Position numbers and translations under genes: made by a program
Source: Photobacterium sp. SKA34
GTDB taxonomy: Bacteria > Pseudomonadota > Gammaproteobacteria > Enterobacterales > Vibrionaceae
Assembly: GCF_000153325.1 (NCBI RefSeq)
Contig: NZ_CH724141.1
Span: 1,362,588-1,426,587, forward strand
Direction of reading: 5' to 3'
DNA: 64,000 bases
Shown: one piece after another, positions 10,570 to 19,195 of the stretch
Position numbering within the stretch: position 1 is the stretch's first letter
Layout: each line of letters begins with the position of its first letter
The notes under the pieces: generated by a model
What the model was told of the DNA's origin: nothing
Seen by the model: the letters and a program-made list of their open reading frames with translations, nothing else
Database searches by the model: none

Positions 10570-11000
10570 TAGTAGTGCTCTAGCTGTATTACAATTAAAT
10601 ACAACAAGATATATTGTAAAAGAAGTCGATAAAACGTTGAAATTAAGATAGAGAATGACGATAAAAAAGTTAACTTTATCCCTATGCCATACTTTTCAAA
10701 TTTAACAAAGGTAAAAAAAAAATTGTTTGGGTACTAAATACACAGAAATCACCATCTATTATAAATGATTCACTGTACAGGCTTAATTTATAGGAGGTAC
10801 CACTAGTCGATAAGTCTAATAAAAGTAGAATAACACTAGCTTTAAAACAAGAGTAAAACTAAGCATTGATATGAAACATCGGTTCGGTGTTTTTTTCACC
10901 TGAAAGCTCAGTGTTTATTAAAGATAATGATGTAACCTCAATCTCGAAATTTGAATTTAATACTATTTATGATTACGGGAAAGTCAGTCATTTTAATTAT
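10570..11000 (+). pseudogene. Decayed copy of chaperone 2 (remnant A)
   Basis: The sequence follows the chaperone 2 gene from its signal peptide end (TAGTGCTCTAGCTG) through the ACAACAAGATATATTGTAAA segment to its last codons. It has lost internal blocks, including about 40 bases around codons 50-70 and most of domain 2, and is full of frame breaks. No intact reading frame remains. The 5' part of the signal peptide and the last codons are also missing. Several scars are shared with remnant B. Confidence 0.85.
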
Positions 11001-11023
11001 AGAATATATGTTAGGTGGTCAGA

Positions 11024-12052
11024 ATGCTTAAAATTAAAGTAATCATGCTATTACTAATTATTACCAGTACTTTTAATATATATGCTAATGATATTAATGT
11101 TTATGTAAATCCAGGTCGGGACGTTGTACTTCCAGTTACTCTTGACGGATTTGCTCTAAATAATCAGTTGGTTAATGGTCATTATTTTTGGGCGAATGAA
11201 CGAGTCGGCACTGCTAGTGAATACGCAAGATCACAAACATTAAATAATATAACTCTTAGTATGGTGGGTACTGATTCAACATTTAGATTATTATTTAATG
11301 GTAATGGACGAACTTGGAATTGTGATCTTGGCAGTAACGGTCTTCCTGTAGGATTTCCTTCTCCTAATTTATCTGGTATTTCGGAATGGAGATATTGTGG
11401 AGGAGGTACTCAGCGTATGGGATTTGGTCTTATAGATCAAACTCAAACTTTGGGTAATGCTTGGCGAGTTAACTTTCGAACAAGAGTAAATCGGGTACGT
11501 ATAGTTGTACCACCTAATGTTACCTCTCAACAAGTAAGGTTTTCTATTAATCATCGAGTGCAGGCAAATAATGCGTCGTCTCCTTCTAGTTTTGGTACGC
11601 CTGATAGAATCATTGTGCATATTATACAAAATACCTGTACCTTTGGAACTAATAACGCTGCTATAGATATTAATGTTGGCGATATTACACCTGGCATCAA
11701 TGGACCTAGAGTGCCATTAAATACTGATTTAACTTGTATTTCTGAAAATAATGAAGTAGGGACTGCTATTGATACTGTATCTTCAAATGATGAAAATACG
11801 TTGTTAGCAAACTATCGTATTGAAGAAAATTCAACTGCTAATGTTAACGAGCAAGCTGCAAATGTATTCTTATTTAGACCGAATAATGTTCGTATTCATT
11901 TAGGTCAAGTATATGATAATATATTTGAATTAAATAACTTTGAATATCAAGTTATACCTAGTCCAATTGTTGAATTTAATCCTCATGATAATACAGCTGC
12001 TCAGTTCGGTGCGTTTACTCGATCATTTAATGTAATAATTGATTATTATTGA
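11024..12052 (+). CDS. Two-domain fimbrial tip adhesin, copy 2
   Basis: This is a full-length 342-residue paralogue of adhesin 1, with signal peptide ending NIYA, N-terminal domain with the cysteines in TWNCDL and RYCGGG, and pilin-like domain from NTCTFGTNN to SFNVIIDYY. The C-terminal domain differs from copy 1 at only a small fraction of positions, whereas the N-terminal domain is much more diverged, as expected if the binding face is evolving. The ATG is chosen over an upstream in-frame GTG because it aligns with the starts of copies 1 and 3 and has a matching AGGTGG just upstream. It follows a dead chaperone copy, so it must rely on the chaperones and usher encoded upstream. Confidence 0.82.
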   Translation: MLKIKVIMLLLIITSTFNIYANDINVYVNPGRDVVLPVTLDGFALNNQLVNGHYFWANERVGTASEYARSQTLNNITLSMVGTDSTFRLLFNGNGRTWNCDLGSNGLPVGFPSPNLSGISEWRYCGGGTQRMGFGLIDQTQTLGNAWRVNFRTRVNRVRIVVPPNVTSQQVRFSINHRVQANNASSPSSFGTPDRIIVHIIQNTCTFGTNNAAIDINVGDITPGINGPRVPLNTDLTCISENNEVGTAIDTVSSNDENTLLANYRIEENSTANVNEQAANVFLFRPNNVRIHLGQVYDNIFELNNFEYQVIPSPIVEFNPHDNTAAQFGAFTRSFNVIIDYY

Positions 12053-12565
12053 TTATTTTTAAAATAGAATTAGTTTAAATAGGCTTAAGCTATATTTACA
12101 TAGATTAAGCCTTTTATATGTATTAAATAAATGTTTTTTATAGGTTTAAATCCTATTTTTATTCTAGTATAGACTGTAGTTGTTGCGTGTGATTCATTAA
12201 TGAATAAAAGGATTTTTATCTTTTATAGTCTAATGAAAAAATACACAATGATACCAAACTAAAATTTGATTAAATCAACCGTAATTAAAATGATTTTCAT
12301 GTTAATTTTTTCTTTTATTCCTAATTTTTCCTTTATTATTTATAAGGTTTACTATAAACTTAGTTTAATTAATTGATGGTTTAATGTTCTATATCAAAAT
12401 ATTTAAACTGTATTAATTAATGAAATCTCTCTTAATTATATTATATCTGGAATTAATAAGTTTTATTTATATAAATAAGGAGGGGCAATTAAATTATTTT
12501 CAATAATGACTGCCTATGTATTTATGTATTTATGTATTTATGTATTTATGTATTTATGATTTTAT
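12053..12565. repeat. Duplicated intergenic segment, copy B, with an 8-bp microsatellite
   Basis: This is the counterpart of 10065-10569, closely similar over most of its length. It differs by carrying five tandem copies of TGTATTTA at 12517-12556 where copy A has about one. No gene is seen. It should hold the promoter of the third adhesin. Confidence 0.8.
12082..12115 (+). terminator. Intrinsic terminator after adhesin 2
   Basis: A 12-bp stem with one mismatch (GGCTTAAGCTAT against ATAGATTAAGCC) is followed by TTTT. It is the duplicated counterpart of the terminator after adhesin 1. Confidence 0.8.
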
Positions 12566-13013
12566 AGTAGTAGTACTCTAGCGGTATTACAATTAAATGC
12601 AACAAGATATATTGTAAAAGAAGCCGATAAAACGTTGAAATTAAGATAGAGAATGACGATAAAAAAGTTAACTTTATCCCTATGCCTTACTTTTCAAGTT
12701 TAACAAAGTTGATAAACCAATTGTTTGGGTACTAAATACGCAGAAATAACCATCTATTATAAATGAATCACTGTACAGGCTTAATTTACAGGAGGTACCA
12801 CGAGTCGATAAGTCTAATAAAAGTAGAATAACTCTAGCTTTAAAAATAAGAGTAAAACTAAGCATTGATATGAAACATCAGTTAGGTTTTTTGTCGCCTG
12901 AAAGCTCAGTAATATTTAAAAATAATGATGTAACTTCAATCTCGAAATTTGAATTTGATACTATTTATGATTACTTGAAAGTCAGTCATTTACAAGGGAA
13001 ATTAGGATATTAA
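12566..13013 (+). pseudogene. Decayed copy of chaperone 2 (remnant B)
   Basis: This is a second relic of the chaperone 2 gene, ending with the intact terminal codons (AAGGGAAATTAGGATATTAA). It shares with remnant A the same compressed junction around GATAAAACGTTGAAATTAAG and AATGACGATAAAAAAGTTAAC and the same loss of domain 2 sequence. It therefore descends from an already broken copy. It keeps the chaperone 3' end that remnant A has lost. Confidence 0.85.
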
Positions 13014-13058
13014 ACGCTAATTAAACGTTTTAATTATAATATATGTTAGGTTGTCAGA

Positions 13059-14087
13059 ATGCTTAAAATTAAAGGAATCATGCTATTCCTAATTATTACC
13101 AGTACTTTTAATGTATATGCTAATGATATTGATGTTTATGTAAATCCAGGTAGAGACGTTGTACTTCCAGTTACTCTTGATGGATTTGCTCTTAATAATC
13201 AGTTGATTAATGGTCAATATTTTTGGGCCCATGAACGAGTCGGCACTTCTAGTGAATTCGCACGATCACAAACAATAAATAATATAACTCTAAATATGGT
13301 GGGTACTGATTCAACATTTAGATTATTATTTAATGGTAATGGACGAATTTGGAATTGTGATCTTGGCGGTAACGATCTTCCTCAAGGGTTTCCTGCTCCT
13401 AATTTATCTGGTATTTCGAGATGGAGATATTGTGGAGGAGAGACTCAGCGTATAGGATTTCATCTTAGAAATAATACTCAAACTTTGGGTAATGCTTGGC
13501 GAGTTAACTTTCGAACAAGAGTAAATCGGGTACGTATAGTTGTACCACCTAATGTTACCATTCAACAAGTAAGGTTTTCTATTAATCATCGAGTGCAAAG
13601 AAATAATGCTCCTAGAGCTATTAATGTGGGTACTCCTGATAGAATCACTGTGCATATTATACAAAATACCTGTACCTTTGGAGCTAATAACGCTGCTGTA
13701 GATATTAATGTTGGCGATATTACACCAGGCATCGATGGACCTAGAACTCCCTTGGATCTTGATTTAACTTGTATTTCTGAAAATAATGAAGTTGGGACTG
13801 CTGTTCATGTTGGCTCATCAAATGATGAAAATACAATGTTAGCAACCTATCGTATTGAGGATAACACACCTGCTAACGTTAACGACCGGGCTGCAAATGT
13901 ATTCTTATTTAGACCGAATAATCTTCGTATTAATTTAGGTCAAGTATATGATAATATATTTGAGTTAAATAACTTAGAATATCAAGTTATACCTAGTCAA
14001 ATTAATGAATTTGATCCTCATGATAATACTGCTGCTCAGTTTGGTGTGTTTACTCGATCATATAATGTAAGGATTGATTATTTTTAA
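13059..14087 (+). CDS. Two-domain fimbrial tip adhesin, copy 3
   Basis: This third full-length paralogue has 342 residues, signal peptide ending NVYA, N-terminal cysteines in IWNCDL and RYCGGE, and pilin-like domain from NTCTFGANN to SYNVRIDYF. In the N-terminal domain it resembles copy 2 much more than copy 1, in line with copies 2 and 3 being the more recent duplicates. Its pilin domain has drifted at a few positions (for example AVHVGSSNDENTMLATYRIE). A terminator shared with the convergent chitobiase gene follows. Confidence 0.82.
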   Translation: MLKIKGIMLFLIITSTFNVYANDIDVYVNPGRDVVLPVTLDGFALNNQLINGQYFWAHERVGTSSEFARSQTINNITLNMVGTDSTFRLLFNGNGRIWNCDLGGNDLPQGFPAPNLSGISRWRYCGGETQRIGFHLRNNTQTLGNAWRVNFRTRVNRVRIVVPPNVTIQQVRFSINHRVQRNNAPRAINVGTPDRITVHIIQNTCTFGANNAAVDINVGDITPGIDGPRTPLDLDLTCISENNEVGTAVHVGSSNDENTMLATYRIEDNTPANVNDRAANVFLFRPNNLRINLGQVYDNIFELNNLEYQVIPSQINEFDPHDNTAAQFGVFTRSYNVRIDYF

Positions 14088-14148
14088 ATGATTGATCTAA
14101 ATATATATGAATATTAAGTATATTTAATAAGATTCTTTTCTTTTCATT

Positions 14149-14178
14149 AAAAAGCCAGCAAACGGATGCTGGCTTTTT
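14149..14178. terminator. Bidirectional terminator between adhesin 3 and chitobiase
   Basis: AAAAAGCCAGCA pairs with TGCTGGCTTTTT around a 6-base loop; T-runs on both strands serve the two convergent genes. Closely similar GCCAGCA hairpins end the genes at 18289 and 19196. Confidence 0.88.
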
Positions 14179-14212
14179 ATTTTAACCAAATGCTAAATAT
14201 AGACGAGTTTAT

Positions 14213-16810
14213 TTAATGAATATATATTGTTGATGATCTTCCATTGCGTCCTTGCGATGAAGCTGTTCGTACCTTAATGTTGTTTTGATTTGTTATTTCT
14301 ACAGGAGAGGTATAAGTGCGCCAGTTACGACCATTATCTGTTGAATATTGGATATTAATACCTGGATATTCCGTATTTGCTACTAACTTGTTATTAAGTA
14401 TTTTTGCGCCAACCATGGGCAAGCGATACTGAATGCTTTCACCGTGGATATTATAATTATCCATCTGTTTTAATTCTTTTTTTCCTAGTCGATTCGCAAA
14501 TTCTTCCCATGCTATATGTTTTGCTTTGGTGCGTTTTGCTGAGTTATCGATATTTTCCCAACTAGCTTTATGCCATGCCCGTTCTGCTACAGCTATTAGG
14601 CGAGGGTAAATCATATATTCTAATTGGTCATCCGTTCGAATTGTCTCACCAAAAACAGCGGCTTCTATACCTAAAATATGTTTTTCTGCTGACGGTTTTA
14701 GTGTTGGTAAACTACCTAGAACTCCATTTGAAATATCATTATTGGTTATTTTTTTTCCACTTTGAAACATATCTATATTTTTATAGATATCTGCAGGTGT
14801 AAAACTAAATACTTTTTCAGTATTAATAAAGCGCGTGGCCCAAGGGTTACCTCGTTCTTGTGGCGAAGCTTCTTGTGGTTGGTCTAAATATAAATAAGGA
14901 GCATTACTTAGTATGACATCATATCCCGCATTAACAAGTCGATTAGCTCTTCCTCCAGATTGCCACTCCCATATACTATTCCATACTTGTGCAACAAGAT
15001 TTCCTTTGATACGTATTGTATGGTTTTTATGGTCAAAGGCATCACCATAAGCATGTAATTCAAGTTTGTTCTGGCTTGATATTTGATTAACTTTATTAAA
15101 AAAATACTCACCAAGTTCTTCTGTTGAATTGATGTTTTTATTATTTGCTATAAGCTTCTTACAGGCTGGTGAATTAATCCATGCTCCGGCTATTTCATCT
15201 CCGCCTAAATGAATAACTTTAAGTGGCTGAATAGTTGAATGAATCTTTTGTATTTGCGTTAGTAAATTATCAACAAAATTATAAGTGGAATCCATACAGA
15301 CATTAATTGCGTTGTTTGAATAGAGTTGAACTGATTTATATTGAGTTGTATCTAATGGGTCATATAGACGGAATTGTTCAGCTTCTTTTACTTTTCCTTG
15401 GGATTTTAATTTTCTGTATCGGGACTCCATTGCAAGAATAGCTGCACGTGCATGACCCGGCATATCAAATTCAGGTATAACTGTAATGTTACGATCGTTA
15501 GCGTATTTTAAAATGATTTTATAATCCTCAACACTATAATATTGAGTTTTCTTGTTTGGGCCAGCACCTAAAACAGGCATCAAACAAGCTGTTTCTGATT
15601 CATCATGGCATTGTGTAGCACCAAACTCTGTGAGTTCTGGAATGCCCGGTATCTCAAGTCTCCAGCTTTCATCGTCAGAAAGGTGCAAATGAAGAGTATT
15701 CATTTTGTAGGCTGCCATTTGATCAAGAAGCCGTAAAATAGTTTCCTTTTTATAAAAATTACGGGCTACGTCTAAAAGAAATCCGCGGTATGGCTTTCTT
15801 GGCTCATCATTAATTATAACGTTAGGTATATTACTTCCATGTTGTTGAATTAAAATAAGTAAACTTATTTGGGCATAAAACAAGCCAGCATCGTTACCTA
15901 ATAAGTCTATGTGGTTTTTGCTAATATTGAGTGTATAAGCTTCGTTGCCAATATCATGATCAATCAAACGAATGATTTTAGTATCAGGTGCTGTGGATGC
16001 AGCTGTTAACTTTGGTGTGTTATTTTTTAGCTCATGAAGCAAAGCCTTATGTAATGCTATTGCTTTTGGCTTATTTTTCTCTGTATATAAAATTGACCAG
16101 CTGTTATTTATTGTTGCTTGTCCTTGTGTGGCAGTAATTAACTTAGGTGTAGGTGTAATTGCAAAGTTATTTAATTGTTGCTTCGTGGTTGATTTATATT
16201 GCTCAAATCGGCTATAAGGTGTGGCGATAGTAACAATATCTTGAGGTGAGCGCTTTAATTGATGACTAGATTTAAAAGCTTTAACAAATACGGGATCGTC
16301 AAACTTCGTACTATCGATAACAACTGGATGAGTGTTTTTTGAGGCAACATACCAATTAGGTAAAACAGCAGAGTCTGAAACTATAAAATAATTGACATTG
16401 AATGTGATAACACGTGATTCTCCTGGGTGAATAGGAGAGCTATTTGGTATTGGTGTCAGTGTTTTTATATCTCCTAATTTTTGCTCTATAGAAAAGCCAT
16501 TAGTAATGTTATTTTTAATATCTCTTCTCAAACCAAAATAGATTGACCAATCACTTATAGGTATTGTGGAGTCACCAATATTTTTTAATGTTATATCAAC
16601 CACTTTTTCTTTCTTATTCGTTTTTATGTCAAAGTTTTTTCTTACGCTTAAGCTAATTGACAAATTATGAGCAATATAATTTATTATAGACTGAGAGCTT
16701 GTTGGAAGAGGAATATTAAAATTTTCACTAATAGGTTGCGTTGGATTAACAGCATAGGTGTTTATAGAAAATACACTGAGGATAGAAAATAATACAGGTT
16801 TTATTTTCAT
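14213..16810 (-). CDS. Secreted GH20 beta-N-acetylhexosaminidase (chitobiase)
   Basis: This 865-residue enzyme would hydrolyse N,N'-diacetylchitobiose and related chitin fragments to GlcNAc. Seen in order: signal peptide ending NTYA; an N-terminal carbohydrate-binding (CHB_HEX) region at about 50-180; the GH20b domain at about 210-335; the GH20 barrel starting KPYRGFLLDVARNF near 339 with HLSDDESWRLEIPGIPELT and PEFDMPGHARA; and the catalytic pair Asp538-Glu539 in HLGGDEIAGAW. A C-terminal CHB_HEX_C-type domain closes the protein. Length matches marine bacterial chitobiases. No lipobox is seen, so it is probably periplasmic or secreted. It starts 44 bp downstream of a co-oriented fimbrial adhesin pseudogene, suggesting a shared transcript. 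Confidence 0.95.
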   Translation of the reverse strand: MKIKPVLFSILSVFSINTYAVNPTQPISENFNIPLPTSSQSIINYIAHNLSISLSVRKNFDIKTNKKEKVVDITLKNIGDSTIPISDWSIYFGLRRDIKNNITNGFSIEQKLGDIKTLTPIPNSSPIHPGESRVITFNVNYFIVSDSAVLPNWYVASKNTHPVVIDSTKFDDPVFVKAFKSSHQLKRSPQDIVTIATPYSRFEQYKSTTKQQLNNFAITPTPKLITATQGQATINNSWSILYTEKNKPKAIALHKALLHELKNNTPKLTAASTAPDTKIIRLIDHDIGNEAYTLNISKNHIDLLGNDAGLFYAQISLLILIQQHGSNIPNVIINDEPRKPYRGFLLDVARNFYKKETILRLLDQMAAYKMNTLHLHLSDDESWRLEIPGIPELTEFGATQCHDESETACLMPVLGAGPNKKTQYYSVEDYKIILKYANDRNITVIPEFDMPGHARAAILAMESRYRKLKSQGKVKEAEQFRLYDPLDTTQYKSVQLYSNNAINVCMDSTYNFVDNLLTQIQKIHSTIQPLKVIHLGGDEIAGAWINSPACKKLIANNKNINSTEELGEYFFNKVNQISSQNKLELHAYGDAFDHKNHTIRIKGNLVAQVWNSIWEWQSGGRANRLVNAGYDVILSNAPYLYLDQPQEASPQERGNPWATRFINTEKVFSFTPADIYKNIDMFQSGKKITNNDISNGVLGSLPTLKPSAEKHILGIEAAVFGETIRTDDQLEYMIYPRLIAVAERAWHKASWENIDNSAKRTKAKHIAWEEFANRLGKKELKQMDNYNIHGESIQYRLPMVGAKILNNKLVANTEYPGINIQYSTDNGRNWRTYTSPVEITNQNNIKVRTASSQGRNGRSSTIYIH

Positions 16811-16854
16811 TTAAATATCTCACTTTTTATTTAATTTTTAACGCTAGATGTAAA

Positions 16855-17869
16855 TTAATAATATGTTAATTCAATGTTAAATGATCGATTGAAGTAACCA
16901 AACTGAGCAGATGATGGATCATGTGTATTAAAGTCACTGATTGGACTTGCTACAACCTCATAATTTAAATTCCTTAATTCACTGATGTCGTTGTAACTTT
17001 TATTAAGAATAAGAGGGGATTCATCTGGTCTAAAAAATTTGACATTTACAGCTTTTTTATTGGTATTACCTGACGGATTTTCAATTATTTTATATTTTGC
17101 TGTCATCACATTAGGCCCACTACTTGACGTAACTGTACTCGCATTATTTCCATCTTTAGGAGAACATTTGTACGTAATTGGTAAACTTTTAAATACTCGT
17201 TTACCGGGTGCGATATCACCAATGTTTACATCGATATCTTGATTATTACTCGTGAAACTGCATGTGTTTTGTATAACATGGACAACAATTGCCTTTTTTT
17301 TGTACTATAGGATTTCCACCTATCTGAGTTTTCTGATAAACAGGAAATGTAACCGTTGTAACCTTGGTATCTTCTGGTACATCAATTTTTACTTCAGTTA
17401 TAGCTGTCGAATAGCCTACTTTCCAATTTTTAACTGCTCTTGTTAAGTGAAAACCGACTCGATGTTCATTTTTACAACGTCTCTGTTTGCCATTACCTTT
17501 TATTAGATTATTTAAACCTACACCGGGAAATCCTGTTCTAAAACGATTACCTTTTGTAAAATCACAGTTCCATTTTTTCCTTTGATTAGTAAGATGACCT
17601 ATTAGATTAAGCCGAGCTTGAGACTTTGTAATTTCAATTGAAATACCTTCTTTTTCATCACTGTCTGACCATATCTCGTTGCCTAATACGCTTGCAACCC
17701 ATAAATGCGTACCTTTCCAATTAACGCCTTGTTGCTGATAAGGAGTTAAGTTCACTTTTACATTAATACTACTCCCAGGATGAACATAAATATTTTCTGT
17801 GTTACCGGCATAAACATTAGATGCAATAAACTGTATTAAAAATATTATAACTAATTTTTGATTTATCAT
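16855..17869 (-). pseudogene. Fourth tip-adhesin paralogue, frameshifted at an A8 run
   Basis: Two out-of-frame parts together make a full adhesin of about 338 residues. The N-terminal part has signal peptide MINQKLV to SNVYA, NIYVHPGSSINVKV, KKWNCDF and HRVGFHLTRA. The C-terminal part has a pilin domain ending FGYFNRSFNIELTYY. Reading through, the frame breaks at eight A residues (T8 at 17294-17301 on the plus strand). Removing one A restores VHVIQNTCSF, matching the other adhesins. No other stop or break is seen, so the gene is otherwise intact. It may be a recent pseudogene, a phase-variable gene switched off by slippage, or a sequencing error. Divergence from copies 1-3 is considerable in the N-terminal domain. 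Confidence 0.83.
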
Positions 17870-18288
17870 TTCTGTAGTTCCATACATTCGATAAGATAAC
17901 GCGTCAATACTGGGCAATTATTTTATTGAAAATAATAGTTACACCACTTTATTTTTTACGAGTCATTTTATTTTAAACATTTATTGTGTTTGTAATTAAC
18001 ATTATTCGTAAGTAGATTGATAAACAAACGATTTTTAGTAATCACACCATGACAAAACGTAATACTAAAAAGTAATATTTATTTTATTTAGCTAATTATA
18101 TTTGATGGTAATTAAGGTCATGAATTTGAAAATTGGATTTATTAATATTTAAATGTGAGTAATACTTCCATCTTATTATTGATGACTACCATTAAAATAT
18201 TAAAAGTTGGTTTTATTATGATAATTTTTTAGGAGTGGTAAACTGTTTTAAAGCCAGCAAATAAATGCTGGCCTGAATTTTCATTAAT
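17870..18288. other. AT-rich intergenic region between adhesin 4 and DUF1826 gene
   Basis: No gene is seen. It should carry the leftward promoter of the adhesin 4/chitobiase pair. A GCCAGCA hairpin at its right end terminates the neighbouring gene. Confidence 0.6.
18246..18273 (-). terminator. Terminator of the DUF1826 gene
   Basis: GCCAGCA and TGCTGGC pair around a 6-base loop, followed on the minus strand by TTTAAAA. It lies 15 bp beyond the stop codon. Confidence 0.75.
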
Positions 18289-18957
18289 TTAACAGAAATC
18301 TAAAGTCATCAGTAATCGTGTTTCGTTTGGTAATGTTGCGGGGGAACGATGAACAACACCAAGATTTTCATTTCCAGCCCAAGCCTCACCTTTGAATAGT
18401 GCCACATCACCCGTTGATAATTGCTCTATATCAGAATGTTGTTTATATAATCCCGATGTTTCATCTGGTAACCCGTTATTGCCATGTCCTAGTTTTGTGC
18501 GATCCACTTTATGGTTTGGCAACCATTGTGATGCTTCGCCATGAAAGGTCGTTACCAATCGGCAAGGAATACGATCGACATGAAAACGTGGGCACATAGC
18601 GTTATTTAATGCTGTTAATCTCAAACCGACTTCTTTTAGATCGAATAAACAGCAAAACATATCAACCAGTTGCGCAATGTTTTCAACTAGCGCTTTAGGC
18701 AGTTTTCGTTGTGTGGCCAGATCAAGTTCTTCCCGTACGGTTTCAGGAGAAAGGGATATCGACTTTCTAAATGTTGGATTATCGCTAAGGAATGTTTCAA
18801 TTTCATGCGTGAGTTCAGAGCTGAGATTGCGCTGCCAAACCGCGATATTAATGTTGTTTCGATAGATATTGGTGAATACGGTAGGTTGGGGAGCGATACT
18901 TAAGCTGACTGTATTCTCAGTACTGTTTAAGTGACGGTCGATTGCGGCTACATTCAT
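18289..18957 (-). CDS. DUF1826 family protein, probably zinc-regulated
   Basis: This 222-residue cytoplasmic protein matches what I know as the DUF1826 family. Conserved-looking blocks are CPRFHVDRIPCRLVTTFHG, GDVALFKGE and LGVVHRSP. The HxD followed by a distal His-Arg resembles the metal facial triad of Fe(II)/2-oxoglutarate oxygenase-like folds, but that is inference only. A strong Zur-box-like palindrome lies 95 bp upstream of the start, implying expression under zinc limitation. It is transcribed alone: a terminator follows its stop and the chemoreceptor gene upstream has its own. Molecular function is unknown. Confidence 0.75.
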   Translation of the reverse strand: MNVAAIDRHLNSTENTVSLSIAPQPTVFTNIYRNNINIAVWQRNLSSELTHEIETFLSDNPTFRKSISLSPETVREELDLATQRKLPKALVENIAQLVDMFCCLFDLKEVGLRLTALNNAMCPRFHVDRIPCRLVTTFHGEASQWLPNHKVDRTKLGHGNNGLPDETSGLYKQHSDIEQLSTGDVALFKGEAWAGNENLGVVHRSPATLPNETRLLMTLDFC

Positions 18958-19051
18958 GGCTGAAGATTCTCACATTGATAGTGTTAACTTGAAGATTACT
19001 TTGATCCGTTAAAGTTAACGGTAGGTTTTAAGTAATACATTACCGTATATT

Positions 19052-19073
19052 GTAATGTTATAACATAACAAGT
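19052..19073 (-). promoter_or_regulatory. Zur-like operator upstream of the DUF1826 gene
   Basis: The site contains ATGTTATAACATAACA, which matches the enterobacterial Zur core ATGTTATANTATAACA at all but one defined position, with a perfect 12-bp palindrome ATGTTATAACAT at 19055-19066. It is the only divergence point for the gene starting at 18957. No regulator gene is in the window. Confidence 0.65.
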
Positions 19074-19145
19074 AAAGGTGGGAGTTTAATATTAGTTATT
19101 TGAGTATGATTTGGATATCGAAGTGGTTATAAGTGTAGATATAGA

Positions 19146-19172
19146 AAAGCCAGCAACGATTGTGCTGGCTTT
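19146..19172 (-). terminator. Terminator of the chemoreceptor gene
   Basis: AAAGCCAGCA pairs with TGCTGGCTTT. The element is nearly the same as the terminators at 14149 and 18246. Confidence 0.8.
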
Positions 19173-19195
19173 GAGATTATTGAATACCAGTTTAC

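Noticed and set aside
12680..12865. 61-codon minus-strand frame across the chaperone relic
   Set aside because: It lies antisense to decayed sequence and has no counterpart in the sister relic.
11369..13664. 86-codon minus-strand frames inside adhesins 2 and 3
   Set aside because: They are duplicated only because the sense genes are; no start signal or protein-like features.
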